Source: Alitta virens | Taxonomy: Eukaryota > Annelida > Polychaeta > Phyllodocida > Nereididae | DNA: 64,000 nucleotides | Reading direction: 5' to 3' | Assembly (NCBI GenBank): GCA_932294295.1 | Contig: OW028584.1 | Coordinates: 25,529,638 to 25,593,637, forward strand | Part shown: positions 1 to 10,694 of the stretch, one piece after another | How the letters are laid out: the number at the start of each line of letters is the position of its first letter | Position numbering within the stretch: position 1 is the first letter of the stretch | Translations under genes and position numbers: made by a program | The notes under the pieces: generated by a model | Databases searched by the model: none | What the model saw: only the letters and a program-made list of their open reading frames with translations | What the model was told of the DNA's origin: nothing

Positions 1-501
1 TAATAAAAGGTTTTTGTCGAGTGAACATACTAAAATGCACTCTGGACATGGTAAAAAGAGTAATCATATTAAAATGTGCTCTGCTAAAAGGAAAAGATAC
101 ATACAAAAGATATAACATCACAAAAATATCTTTCACATACAATTATGGTAAAAATAAATATAAACAACTAAATGAGCAAAAACCAAAAACCTTGGGTGAT
201 TCTTACATACTTATAAAATTACTAACTAACTCGCACTATCATAAATTTAAAGATGCACAACAAAACACCCAAGGGGCGATGAAGAAGCTATAGAGTAAGT
301 ACTTAGAGCAACTGCCCTAGTGTCCAGCCTCGAATGGGTTGAGACTTTCCTCTCCCGACTGATGGGGGACACAAAAAGGGTAGAAGAGTTGGGAAGCTAA
401 GATCCTGTGAATTAAGGAAAACCAACAATGAAGCTCCTATTGAATAATGGGAAAACTCTAATCTGAGCCAAAAAATAAAAAATAAATAAAAAAAACTTCA
501 A

Positions 502-2894
502 ATGTTCCAACCCACTGAAATCATTAACTCTTTTATTGCAGATGAAGTAGTGGACTTTCTTCATGATGTCCTTGAGACCTCCCTTGAGAAAGCCTGTCCT
601 ATCAGGCCTATCAAGAAGAGGGGTTTCCGGGTCACTCATGAAACACTTCAACTGATCAGGGAAAAGCGGAGAGCCAGGAGACTCGCCAGAGAAATCCTGG
701 TTCCCTCATCATCCGCTCAGTCTACAATGCCATCAAACGTAGACTCGCTGCTGCCATCAGTGAAGAGAGAAGATCCCAGTGGAAAACTGCCTGCGACTCG
801 TTGGACCACAGAAATGCACCTGAGTTCTGGAAACAGTTCAAATGTCTAACCACCACCACAGGCGAACGCAGACCCCAACGAGTCATCCTTTCCACTGGTC
901 GACCTTCAACCTCTGACCTTGACACAGCAAATGTCTTCGCTGATCACCTTCAAAAAGTCCACCAGACCAACATAGCCCCACACTTCGACCAACCACACTT
1001 CCAGACAGTGACTGACTACATCTCAGACCACCACCACCTCTTCACTCCCCAGTGGGAAGTTGAAGACGAAGACAGTGACGACCACGACCAACTGCAACGA
1101 CTGTCCAGCACGGAGCTCCTGAGAATCCTATCCAAATACAAGAACACCTCTCCTGGTGAAGACGGCATTGGATACGTGATTCTCAAGTGGCTCCCAACAA
1201 TTGGTCTGAAATTCATTTCAAAATGTTTTCACTTTCTTTTGCAGATAGGATACTTCCCCACACTCTGGAAGGCTGCCATTGGAGTGATGATCCCGAAATC
1301 TGGGAAGGATCCTCTCACTCCAGGGAACAATTGTCCCATCAGCCTCATCAGATGTCTGGGTAAGCTCCTTGAAAAAACCATCTCATCTAAACTAATCTCC
1401 CATCTCACCGTTTCAGATCAACTCAACCCCTGGCAGAGAGCCTATCTGCCCCAGAAAGAAGCCGGTGAACACCTACACAGACTTGTTATGGAAGCTAAAA
1501 CAGCTAAGAACACCTCTCCTGGTGAAGACGGCATTGGATACGTGATTCTCAAGTGGCTCCCAACAATTGGTCTGAAATTCATTTCAAAATGTTTTCACTT
1601 TCTTTTGCAGATAGGATACTTCCCCACACTCTGGAAGGCTGCCATTGGAGTGATGATCCCGAAATCTGGGAAGGATCCTCTCACTCCAGGGAACAATTGT
1701 CCCATCAGCCTCATCAGATGTCTGGGTAAGCTCCTTGAAAAAACCATCTCATCTAAACTAATCTCCCATCTCACCGTTTCAGATCAACTCAACCCCTGGC
1801 AGAGAGCCTATCTGCCCCAGAAAGAAGCCGGTGAACACCTACACAGACTTGTTATGGAAGCTAAAACAGCCACCACCCTTGGATGGACAACAGGAGCAAT
1901 CTTTCTCGATGTCGAGAAAGCCTTCGACTCGGTATGGCAAGATGGTCTGCGTTACAAAGTCAGCCAGCTTGACATGCCAGTCAAGGTCAGACGCTTTCTA
2001 TCCTCGTACCTCCAGGACAGATCCATAGCAGTCAGAATAGGTAACACCACCTCAACACCGGTACATCTGGAAGCAGGTACTCCCCAGGGTTCGGTACTCA
2101 GCCCCCTACTCTTCAATATTTTTGTAAATGATATCCCTTTTTCCCACACAGACACAGACGCAGTCCAGGTTTCCCAGTATGCAGACGATCTTGCACTTTG
2201 GGTCTCTTTCAGAAACTCCAAGCGTAACAACTATAAGGTCTACACTAAAATCCAAACTCAACTACAAGAGGCCCTAAACAAGCTGGAAACCTGGTGCTGC
2301 AAATGGCGTATTAAACTTAATGCCTCCAAGACCCAATTCACCATCTTTACAGGTCTTCGGAGCAAAGCTGTATCCACCCTCACTCTTTTTTAACACCCCC
2401 ATTAAGCTCTGTTTCAGAAATTAGCTTCCTCGGAGCCAAATTCCTTGGAAAGACCCTCAGTATGATCCATCACTGCAAGCTGAAGCGCCGTGATGCCGAA
2501 AGGAGAATCATCATGCTTCATCGACTGAGTGGTACTGACTGGGGATGCAGCTCCGAGACTCTACTCCACTTATACAAGACCTTCATCCGCCCAGTACTCG
2601 AAACAGGCTACCCTACAACAGTCCATGCCTCTAAAGCTGCCCTCCAACAACTCCAGATCGCCCAGAACAAGGCTCTTCGAGTGGCCCTTAAGATTAGATA
2701 CATCCCTGGTACTCCCAGTTTCCACTTCTGAACTACACAGAAGAGCCCAGCTGGATATGATTGAACCCAGACTCCATGCTCTCCAATCCAACTCACTCCA
2801 ACGGTACCACAACTCCCCCCTCATCCTACAACTAAACGAAAGACTCTCCCGCATTAGAAGACTCCCCCTCCCCCTCTCAAGACCAACCAGGTAA
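502..2894 (+). pseudogene. Non-LTR retrotransposon ORF2 (reverse transcriptase), frameshifted
   Basis: A broken ORF2 of a non-LTR (LINE) retrotransposon, best matching Jockey-like elements. Frame one (502 to about 700) encodes the linker before the reverse transcriptase; a second frame (801-2393) carries the palm and fingers; a third (2462-2731) and a fourth (to 2894) carry the C-terminal thumb region. Reverse transcriptase motifs are plain: FLDVEKAFDSVW near 1900-1930, GTPQGSVLSPLLFN near 2075-2115 and the catalytic YADD near 2179. The thumb holds LYKTFIRPVLE and LQIAQNKALR. At least three frameshifts (about 700, 2395 and 2710) make it non-coding today. No endonuclease domain is visible upstream, so the copy is probably 5' truncated. 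A short TGATT-type repeat near 2906-2920 may be its 3' tail. Confidence 0.88.
1140..1871 (+). repeat. 366-bp in-frame tandem duplication inside the reverse transcriptase
   Basis: Two adjacent copies, 1140-1505 and 1506-1871, look identical on reading. The unit is 122 codons, so the reading frame is preserved. It covers the fingers region from KNTSPGEDGIG to VMEAKTA. Either a very recent duplication or an assembly artefact. Confidence 0.9.
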
Positions 2895-3100
2895 ACACTA
2901 ACTTTTGATTGATTGATTTTTAACAAATTGACATTGCATTAACCGCTTTCTTCTTTTCCTTTCAGCCTACCTCCATCACAACACCCCCTTTTCTTTTGTT
3001 TTCCCTTCCATCCTCCCTCTACACGTTCCGGCTCTTGATGCATACTGGGACCCGAACCTTGCTGACCCTCTCATTGGTTCGGGCTCCTGACCCAAACAAA

Positions 3101-3577
3101 CTAGTGCGCTGAAGCAGCTGGAACTCGTCCCCCCCGGCCCTTCGGGCCAGTATTTTTACACTTTTCTTCTATAACCTGTGGTGATCCAATACTTACCTGA
3201 GGATCTCCACCCTCCCCGGCTTCCAGCTGATCCACCTCTAACCCCACCATTTGCCCCTCAACTCCTATCTCTGGATTCTCCTCCGGATTCTCCTCCGGAT
3301 TCTTCTCCGCTTCCAGCATTGAGTTTTCCGCTTCCAGCATTGAATTCTCCTCTGGATTCTCCTCCGCTTCCAGCATTGAGATATCCTCTGACTTGTGCAA
3401 AAATTTGCTTAATTCTTTAAAAAGCCACTCTTTACGACAGTGTGGACATTTCAAAGCACCGTAAATGTTAAAATTGAAATTATTAATGTATGCTGAACAA
3501 CATGAGTGGTGAATTATGGCTTTACAGCAGAACAATTGCTTACCACCATCTACCAAACATATTACACACACATCCAT
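3101..3577 (-). CDS. RING-like zinc-binding protein with acidic repeats
   Basis: A 158-residue ORF. Residues 1-50 have a RING-like pattern: C4-x2-C7, C17/C18, H23/H24, C26/C27 and C44-x2-C47, followed by a basic stretch. The first loop is shorter and the histidine spacing is looser than in a classical RING, so ubiquitin-ligase activity is inferred only. Residues about 70-105 are low-complexity acidic repeats built from NPEEN and SMLEAE units. The last ~15 residues (GPKGRGGRVP) read through a sequence that looks like retroelement-tail DNA, so the true C-terminus may be earlier. It points the same way as the polymerase relic at 8.1-13.7 kb, and small RING proteins occur in large DNA viruses and Polinton-like elements, but linkage is not shown. 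Confidence 0.5.
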   Translation of the reverse strand: MDVCVICLVDGGKQLFCCKAIIHHSCCSAYINNFNFNIYGALKCPHCRKEWLFKELSKFLHKSEDISMLEAEENPEENSMLEAENSMLEAEKNPEENPEENPEIGVEGQMVGLEVDQLEAGEGGDPQVSIGSPQVIEEKCKNTGPKGRGGRVPAASAH

Positions 3578-4099
3578 GTTAGTGATCTCTTTCCTATAGT
3601 GGACTAATCACAACTGAAGTGAAATTTGACAAAACCCCTTCAAAGCTAGTTTGCATAATTTTAAAAAATTCAGTGATGTGTGCATGCGTGTGCAATGGGA
3701 TATGGAACAATAAATTTAACCAAAACCCTTTCATTTCCTAAAATATCCTAGGATAGTCCAGGTGGGTGCATTACGTTCATTAAGTGCATTCAAAAAATTG
3801 CTGAGGTGAGGAGATAGGACTGATAGGACTGACAGCTGTTTGGTGTCTGTAGGGGCAAACTCATTAAGGATTAGCCATTGATATTAAGGTATCTTGTCTT
3901 ATCATTTCATATCCGATAAAGTAAGGTCCAAACCCACCTAATCAACTTCTCCAGTTCCACCTACTGTGCAATATCTTAATCACTCCAATGATCAAGGATG
4001 TATTGATCCTAGAAGGAGGTCTTTGTTCTGTTCATTAATCAGAAGCATAACGTGCTTTGATGTAGAGTTAATTTATCTTTATTAATATTAATTAGTGAT

Positions 4100-5300
4100 A
4101 TGACTGAAGAATTCACTGCTTCAGTCAACAACTCCTCACACTCTGAGTCTAGCTTTCCAAGTGTGAAGATGTTTCGGTTTTTGTGTTTGCTGTCTTGCAT
4201 GATGATTGTCAAGGTGGACAGTCAAGTTTTATGTATGAAGACTAAATGCGTGTGCAATGGACAAGTTGTGAGTTGTGAGGATTTTTTCCCTGAAGTTCCT
4301 GAGGAATCTAGAGGAACGACAATCCTCAAACTCAAACTTTCTGGGAGGTTCATCCCTCCCATTGGGTGGAGTAGAGGACTTTCTTCACGTCGAAATTTAT
4401 GGAGCTTGTGGAGACAGTAGGATCTCGAAGTGGAGTTATGGGTGCGATGTTGAATCCAGTGTTGGATCAACTGTTGTTGATCCAACCGTATCTGAGGGAC
4501 ATAAGCAGTTGGATGATGTTGATATGGCTATGGATGATGACGAAATCAGTTGGATCAGTTTTTTCTCCATGTCTGTGGCTAAATAGTTTGGATTGAACGT
4601 TAGTGTTATGTGCGGACTGCTGAAGATATGGAGAAGGATCAACTTCTTCAGAAGACAAGCCCCAACGCCCCCCTGTTCCGTTTCTGTGATGTTCGGCTTA
4701 CAACTCTTGATACACGCAGTGGTGATGTTTATCTGCCGCTGTCAAGCTTGTCAGAGAAGGACTCCCCCTTCTCTCCAAAGTAAGTTTATCTTTATTTCCA
4801 ATCGCAAATTTGTATTACGCATGTATCAATTCCTGATAGTCAAAATATTAGTTCTGAAAGTGGCGCTGTGCGCTACAACGCATGCGCGATGTGGTCTCTT
4901 GAAGCTTCTATTAGCCTCCGTAGTATAAAGAGTGGCGCTGCGTTAGGAGATCCTAAAAATGACAGCAGGGAAGCCTCCACATAATTGTAAAGAGTAAACC
5001 AGTAGAACAGAGTGAGGAAAATGTGGATATTAAGTTTATTATTATTTTTATTTCAGTTCCACGCGGATTGAGACTCCCCCAGGACCCTCCAGGACTTGGT
5101 GAATGCTCCATCTCCTTCACCGACAATGAGAGGCCCGATCACGAGATCAATGACAGCTGCCGCTGCCGCCGCTGCTGCCGCTGCTGCTGCCGAGATGCCC
5201 TTGGTCAGTCCGCTAGAGATGAAGAGATAGTTGTTTAATTGTTTGCTCCGCTAGAGATGAAGAGATAGTTGTTTAATTGTGCTGTAATAAAGATATTAAA
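4100..5300 (+). pseudogene. Relic of a secreted or membrane protein gene with a possible intron
   Basis: Frame one (4100-4420) has a hydrophobic signal-like segment (FRFLCLLSCMMIVKV, M at 4169) followed by a cysteine pattern VLCMKTKCVCNGQVVSC that resembles an LRR N-terminal cap. Coding-like sequence then continues in a different frame (about 4330-4586), and a third plausible frame starts with MEKDQLLQK at 4628 and runs to a good donor (gtaagt) near 4780. A matching acceptor follows ttatttcag at 5056. The terminal segment has three competing frames; one contains RGPITRSM plus an alanine run, recalling the C-termini of Ty3-type integrase polyproteins. AATAAA lies near 5286. I cannot pick one reading frame; a decayed gene is the most economical reading. 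Confidence 0.3.
5207..5279. repeat. Short direct tandem repeat just before AATAAA
   Basis: A unit beginning tccgctagagatgaagagat and ending gtttaattgt occurs twice in a row, separated by a few bases, directly upstream of the AATAAA near 5286. It duplicates the stop-codon region of one reading frame. Confidence 0.75.
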
Positions 5301-5764
5301 ATTGATATTATGACTTGATCTTTCAAAAAATGCTCTGACAGTTTGTCATGAAAAAAATGTTAGCCGTGAACAGCTATTAAACAGTTTTCTCAAGTTCGTC
5401 CGGTGCCGCGGGAAGGCCCCAGACCTCGACTGGACATAATTTTGAATATGGACAGTTGAAATCTGTCCTTATTTTTTAACTTTTTAAAATTTTTTAAATT
5501 TTTTTTGTGTGCGACTCGTTTTCTTTCCCTCTTTATGATAGAAAACAGTTAAATCTAACCTGGATCGGATTTAACGGTTCACAGTGGGTGAATATGAAAT
5601 GAAGCATATTGCACACAATTAAGCGACTCAGCGATTTATGGGTGGTGTTGTTACACCGAGATGGCGGAGATTTAGATCCTTCAACCATCTTATGAAAGGA
5701 AGTTGAAACCGAGTCACATTTTTAATACAAATCAAACCAAATATGTATATATTAGTAAGCATTA

Positions 5765-6135
5765 CTACTAGCTACAAGCTACAAGCTACAAGCTACTAGC
5801 TACAAGCTACAAGCTACAAGCTACAAGCTACTAGCTACAAGCTACTAGCTACAAGCTACTAGCTACAAGCTACTAGCTACAAGCTACTAGCTACTAGCTA
5901 CTAGCTACTAGCTACAAGCTACTAGCTACAAGCTACTAGCTACAAGCTACTAGCTACAAGCTACAAGCTACAAGCTACTAGCTACAAGCTACTAGCTACA
6001 AGCTACTAGCTACAAGCTACTAGCTACAAGCTACTAGCTACAAGCTACTAGCTACAAGCTACTAGCTACAAGCTGCTAGCTACAAGCTGCTGATAGCTAC
6101 TGCTAGATGGCTACTGATAGCTACTGCTAGCTGCT
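5765..6135. repeat. Heptanucleotide minisatellite (GCTACWA)n
   Basis: About 370 bp of tandem heptamers, GCTACAA and GCTACTA, interspersed irregularly. The 3' end degenerates into GCTGCTA, GATAGCTACT and related variants. It contains many overlapping CTAG and AGCT palindromes. It does not code in any frame and has no spacer structure, so it is not a CRISPR-like array. Confidence 0.95.
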
Positions 6136-6398
6136 AGCCTATCCTTAAATAAATCTGTTTCAAGAGTCTGTATTTATCAGACATTTGCATAATCCAACAA
6201 GAATTTGGATTAGTTTGAATAGTAGTGGAAGCATAATTTTGACTGTTGCGCTCCAAAACATTGAGTCTATGGGTTTGAATGAAATTATGGCATTGACAGA
6301 GATTGGTTTGGTGGCTATTCGATTCGGCATGACTTAAAACTGAGTTAAGAATGCAAACAAAAAGATCCACAAGGATTTGTTCCAATCCAAATAATCAC

Positions 6399-6691
6399 TC
6401 ATATCGATACTTTTGTGAATTCGTCTTCGAGATTGGTTAAGAGATTAGATAGATCAGTTCTTTTTGTTTCTTTCAAAGCTTTAAGGATGCGAATGCAGCC
6501 GGTCCTCGCCTCTGCAGCAGAAATAAAAGCGAGTAATTTCATTTGGATGGTGGTTCTTCTAATATTCCAGTAACCATATCCTGATTGAGAATTCCATCTT
6601 GATATAGAAATGAAAGCACTTCTGTACAAGGTACTTCTCTAACCAAAACTACAAAGTTCCTACGCAAAGCATCACGATCGCATCTGAGCAT
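6399..6691 (-). pseudogene. CARD-like (caspase recruitment) domain relic, frameshifted
   Basis: Reading down from an ATG at 6691, a 50-codon segment in one frame (6691-6539) starts MLRCDRDALRRNFVVLV and continues with helices typical of a CARD. It then hits TGA. Two overlapping frames downstream hold the rest of the pattern: one has LLQRRGPAAF, matching the RRGPxAF turn typical of CARDs, and another has ALKETKRTDLSNLL, matching the last helix (ends at the stop at 6399). At least two frameshifts are therefore present, or sequencing errors. CARDs mediate apoptosis and innate immune signalling. It lies about 1.4 kb beyond the C-terminal end of the polymerase relic, on the same strand. It may be host-derived or cargo of the element. 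Domain assignment is by pattern only. Confidence 0.42.
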
Positions 6692-7208
6692 TTTGATTTA
6701 ATGCCTCAAACTAAAAATGTTTATTTAGATAGCGCGCGTGACACCCACACGCTTGGTCACGCGTTTGGGTGCACGTGCACGCTTGGACACATGCACGCCC
6801 GTGCGTCAAATGTGGGCACTAAATTCCTGGTAAATAACCCCAAAAAATGAGTAATTGTTGTAGATTGGTTTGACCATGACTGAGTTTGAGTTAAGACTAT
6901 CTTTTCAACCGTATGTTCAACTCTATTCATCCATCCATGCGGTAAACCAACCAGCCATGCGGTAAACCAACCATAAATTGTTTTATGTACCCCTTTAAAA
7001 TTGTGGCTTCTGGGTTTTTCCCCTCCTAGTCGTGGTTTCATTACAATTTACCCTAAACCAACTTTCGTGGCATCCGAAATATAACCCTGGAGTTAATTGG
7101 ATGTGAAACAATAGTTCAATCGTGGTATCATTGCATTAAGATGAACTCGCGTATAGTTAACATACTTTAAACAATAAACTTTGAAGTTGAGTAGTGTCAC
7201 CTGGAAAT

Positions 7209-7216
7209 GGTATATA
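7209..7216 (+). promoter_or_regulatory. Candidate TATA box
   Basis: The sequence tatataag occurs about 85 bp before the ATG at 7298 and about 30-40 bp before a pyrimidine-rich, initiator-like tcacaatcttcacag. The spacing suits an RNA polymerase II core promoter for the small gene that follows. Confidence 0.45.
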
Positions 7217-7297
7217 AGGTCCAGAATTTTTTCTAAATAGCATCACAATCTTCACAGACAGCAATACACAGTTACATAGATACACTCCGAGATCGAG

Positions 7298-8016
7298 ATG
7301 AATAACACTTGCAACTGCCCGATATCAGAAGTTAAATTTTTATACTTGCTGTATTCGATGTTTTCGGGGATCATGCTGATATTAGGCATTCAATTATTCG
7401 TAAGTGGAATTTAAACAATAATTCACCTCTTATATCATCAGATGTATGAATTTATATATAAATAAATAGTTAGGTTATAATGAATTAGTGAGATTTAACA
7501 GTGATATAAATTTATAGATAACTCGAATATCAACGCAATAATTAATTTACAGCTTAATAATGATATTTTTTCCTAACTTTAAGGGTGCAGACAGAACCAA
7601 AAAGATTGTTCACTCTTGTGCTGAGAGATTATCAGCACTTACGCGAAATGCGGAGACGGAAACGGAGCAGTAAGTTTATTTTCACAAGTATTCTGGTTAA
7701 TTCTGATTACTTTTATAACTATTGCTCAATTATATAGGGAAATATCTCAAAAATAATCCTTTTCCTTTCCAGAAACCATGACTTGGAAGTTGGCTCTACC
7801 AGAGAGGAGTCTGTGAGAGATAATAACACCGTATTTACAGTACCAACCCTCCCAGTGTCTCCATCCATCCCACACCAATGGAGTTTACCAACACTCCTTA
7901 CTCCTAGAACCCTCGCTCACTCCCCATCTCGGTGCTCCTCTACCCCACCCACTATAGCCTACGTCCATGCTACACAATCGACTAGAACTAAACGATACGC
8001 AGAATCTACCTTATAA
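7298..8016 (+). CDS. Small three-exon putative membrane protein, unrecognised
   Basis: Predicted by hand. Exon 1 starts at ATG 7298 and ends at gtaagt near 7400; it encodes MNNTCNCPISEVKF followed by a ~20-residue hydrophobic helix ending at GIQLF. Exon 2 starts after ctaactttaag near 7584 and ends at gtaagt near 7670; it is charged and contains SCAERLSALTRNAE. Exon 3 starts after ctttccag near 7772 and runs to TAA at 8014-8016; it is rich in Pro, Ser and Thr. The three exons join without a frame break, which supports a real gene. AATAAA follows near 8066. The layout suggests a single-pass protein with a short cysteine-containing N-terminus and a ~110-residue tail. It converges on the polymerase relic. 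I do not recognise the family and no function is claimed. Confidence 0.45.
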
Positions 8017-8694
8017 TTAATTTTTATTTATATTGTGAAAATTTGTGGTTTTTTATTATTTTTATAATAAATTTTTTCTATCTTAAATACTTTGTTCGTA
8101 TCGGTTCTAATATTATATCTAAGGGTTTGGTTGAGACACCATCAGCTAATACTTCCCTTTTAGGATAAAAATAAGCGAATCCGGCTCTATTCTGTTTAGT
8201 GAAAATAGTATTATTTTTACTGATAAATCCTACATTGGTAGAGCTACGGCTTTCCTGAGTTTCCAAAATGCTTTTAAATATTTCTAGAGGGTTTTTGACT
8301 GTTTTTGGATATACTTTTACAACTGAACTTACAATGGTCTTTGTTGGCTACGATATAGGTTTTAGAACAGAGTCCATAGAATATCTCACCTTCGCATTCA
8401 TGTTTAAATAGCCCAGGGCAACGATTGTCATATTTAGAGTGTTCTGGACAACAAGTTCTTGGAAACCAATGAGTTTCAGCATCAACGTCTCTAACTGAAC
8501 AATATCCATTTAACTTATGCTTATATTCATCTAAGAGTTCGGGTTTAATCACATCTTGCAATGTTTCCCCTGCTATTGAAAAGTAATTGCTATCGGTATC
8601 CATCTGAAGCATTTGAAATTTGTTTCTCGGAACGTATTTACAGAGAAAATCGTAATAAAATTCCAACATTCTCAACTTGGCATATTGAAGAATG

Positions 8695-8872
8695 GTGGGT
8701 GGGTGATTAGGGCTTTACGTCCTGTATTTCTGCACCTGATGGGCTAATTAGGACAGGCAGAGACCATGGCAATGAGACGAAGGATGAAACAGCCATCCAA
8801 TCGACCGGGAATCGAACCCGGGACCCAGCGGTTGGAAGCCCAGAGCGCTACCTCTGAGCTAGGCCCCCACCC
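8695..8872 (-). mobile_element. SINE copy inserted in the DNA polymerase relic
   Basis: Full-length tRNA-derived SINE on the minus strand, flanked by a perfect 14-bp target-site duplication, catattgaagaatg, at 8681-8694 and 8873-8886. It splits the polymerase between motifs B and C. The tRNA-like head lies at the high-coordinate end, with B-box GGTTCGATTCC and A-box TAGCTCAGAGGTAG when read on the minus strand. The tail carries CACCC repeats. Confidence 0.95.
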
Positions 8873-10500
8873 CATATTGAAGAATGAAAAAACCTATTTG
8901 AATTGGCAAATCTAACTTAATCTTGTTTTTTTGAGATTCGATCTCGTAAAATTCGTAATCATCCGAAAGTTGAGTCATGGATCTGAATCCTTTCTCGTTA
9001 GCTTTGAGACAGGCCTCATTCTCACCTTCTACATATCTAACATCCGACTGCTTCAGTTTATTAAGGATAGTTGATCCATAGGCAGAATTTCCTATAAGTT
9101 TTGATAAATCAGCAATTATTGATAGATCTGGATCTCTATCTCCCGCTCTCCTGGCTTCTGTAACATCGCTAACAAATTCCTGAAAGCATTTCATTCTGTT
9201 ATATTCTATGACTTGGTGAATTTTGGATACCACTAATCCGTGTTCTAAATACCATTTCAACAAAGGTGTAGCTAATAACATTTTCCTAGCTTTCATTCCT
9301 CCTACCAACAGTCTTCTAGGTTTTGTACTCATTCCTGATTCTCGAGCAAAGTTTTGCGTATGCTCACCAATTGCTTCAAATGGTATGTCTGATGTGCAAA
9401 ATATCGGTGCCATCTCACTAAAATAATCGTATGGATCTAAGTCATCTCGTGGTTGGAAGCCCTTCTCCCATTTTTCGGGTACTGCGATATCTACTTCTAC
9501 CATACCAAAGAGCTCATGAATCCCGTTTGACACCCTCTATAATTTCATTTTCTGTTAGAGTTTTCTTATTTCTTTTGAAAAACTTTGGTCTCTTGTTTTC
9601 GATGAATTGTTGCAAGTCCGGAGTATCTTTAATCATTTTCAGAAATTCGCATTCCCATATCTCCTCAACTTCGTATCCTAATTTTTTGTAGTAATTATTA
9701 CTATCTTGTCTTCTTTTCTGCGCGAGTAACCCTTTTTTCTTTTCTCAGATAAATTTTTATTCATAAGTGGACAATCTCCACCATGGTGGTGGAAATAGCA
9801 ACCATCGTACTGATATATTTTTGTCATAGTACTAGAGGAAGAAGATACTCCATCCGCTAAGAAACGTCCATCTCTCTTTTCCTTATTTCCATTTCGTTTG
9901 TGCCAAATCGTTATATTTCTTTTATGACTTAAATAATCCATCCAATAGAACATATTATCATATTTATCCCTCACTACTGGTTTAAAGTTGTTTTCCGCGT
10001 GTCTTCTAATGAAACTACCTACTGGGAATTCTTTACTGAAGGCATATAGATATAACGCATTAGCGTCATGTCCGATTATTTTCTTGACCGGATTATTACT
10101 ACCCCGAATAAATGTCTTATCTCGCTGAGCTTGACGGTGAAAGATAATAGAAGCTCCGCCAATTATATTCTGTAAATAGCAAAAGTAAAGATCGGAATTT
10201 AACTTGTCTATTAGAGGGAAATAGGCAGCATTTTTCTCTGCACTCTGAAAAACTAACTGTCTTGCTATTCCTGGAACACTAATAGCGCTCTTGAAAATAT
10301 TTATTTGCTTCCCCTTATAAAAATCTTGTAGTTTGAGAACAGCTTTAACGAATGGTGTGACATCTAAATTATTATACCATATAAGAAAATCTTTAAAACA
10401 ACTCATATTTTCACTAAACCAAACTGTTTTCAACCATTCGTAATTTTCAAATGTCTCCAGGACATTACATTGTTTTAGATTAGAGTAGAATGCTTCGTAT

Positions 10501-10694
10501 GGTGGGTGGGTGGGTGGGTGATTAGGGCTTTACGTCCTGTATTTCTGCACCAGTTGGGCTAATTAGGACAGGCAAAGACCATGGCAATGAGACGAAGGAT
10601 GATACAGCCATCCAACTTAGGCTCGACCAGGAATCGAACCCAGGACCCAGCGGTTGGAAGCCCAGAGCGCTACCTCTGAGCTAGGCCCCCGCCC
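10501..10694 (-). mobile_element. SINE copy inserted in the DNA polymerase relic
   Basis: Second full-length SINE inside the relic, flanked by the 9-bp duplication gcttcgtat at 10492-10500 and 10695-10703. It sits just after the exonuclease segment. Its tail has five (GGTG)-type units on the plus strand. Confidence 0.93.

Noticed and set aside
21..293. 90-codon ORF at the left edge
   Set aside because: Lysine- and asparagine-rich translation of AT-rich DNA, no domain, and no link to the LINE frame downstream.
5765..6135. CRISPR-like array
   Set aside because: A plain heptamer tandem repeat with no spacers, in an animal genome.
6757..7041. 94-codon minus-strand ORF upstream of the CARD-like relic
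   Set aside because: It runs through a GTGCACG low-complexity stretch, does not start with a sensible context and shows no domain.
8800..8872. tRNA-Gly (TCC) gene
   Set aside because: It is the head of a SINE: no proper acceptor stem, it repeats many times, and the body and CACCC tail always follow.
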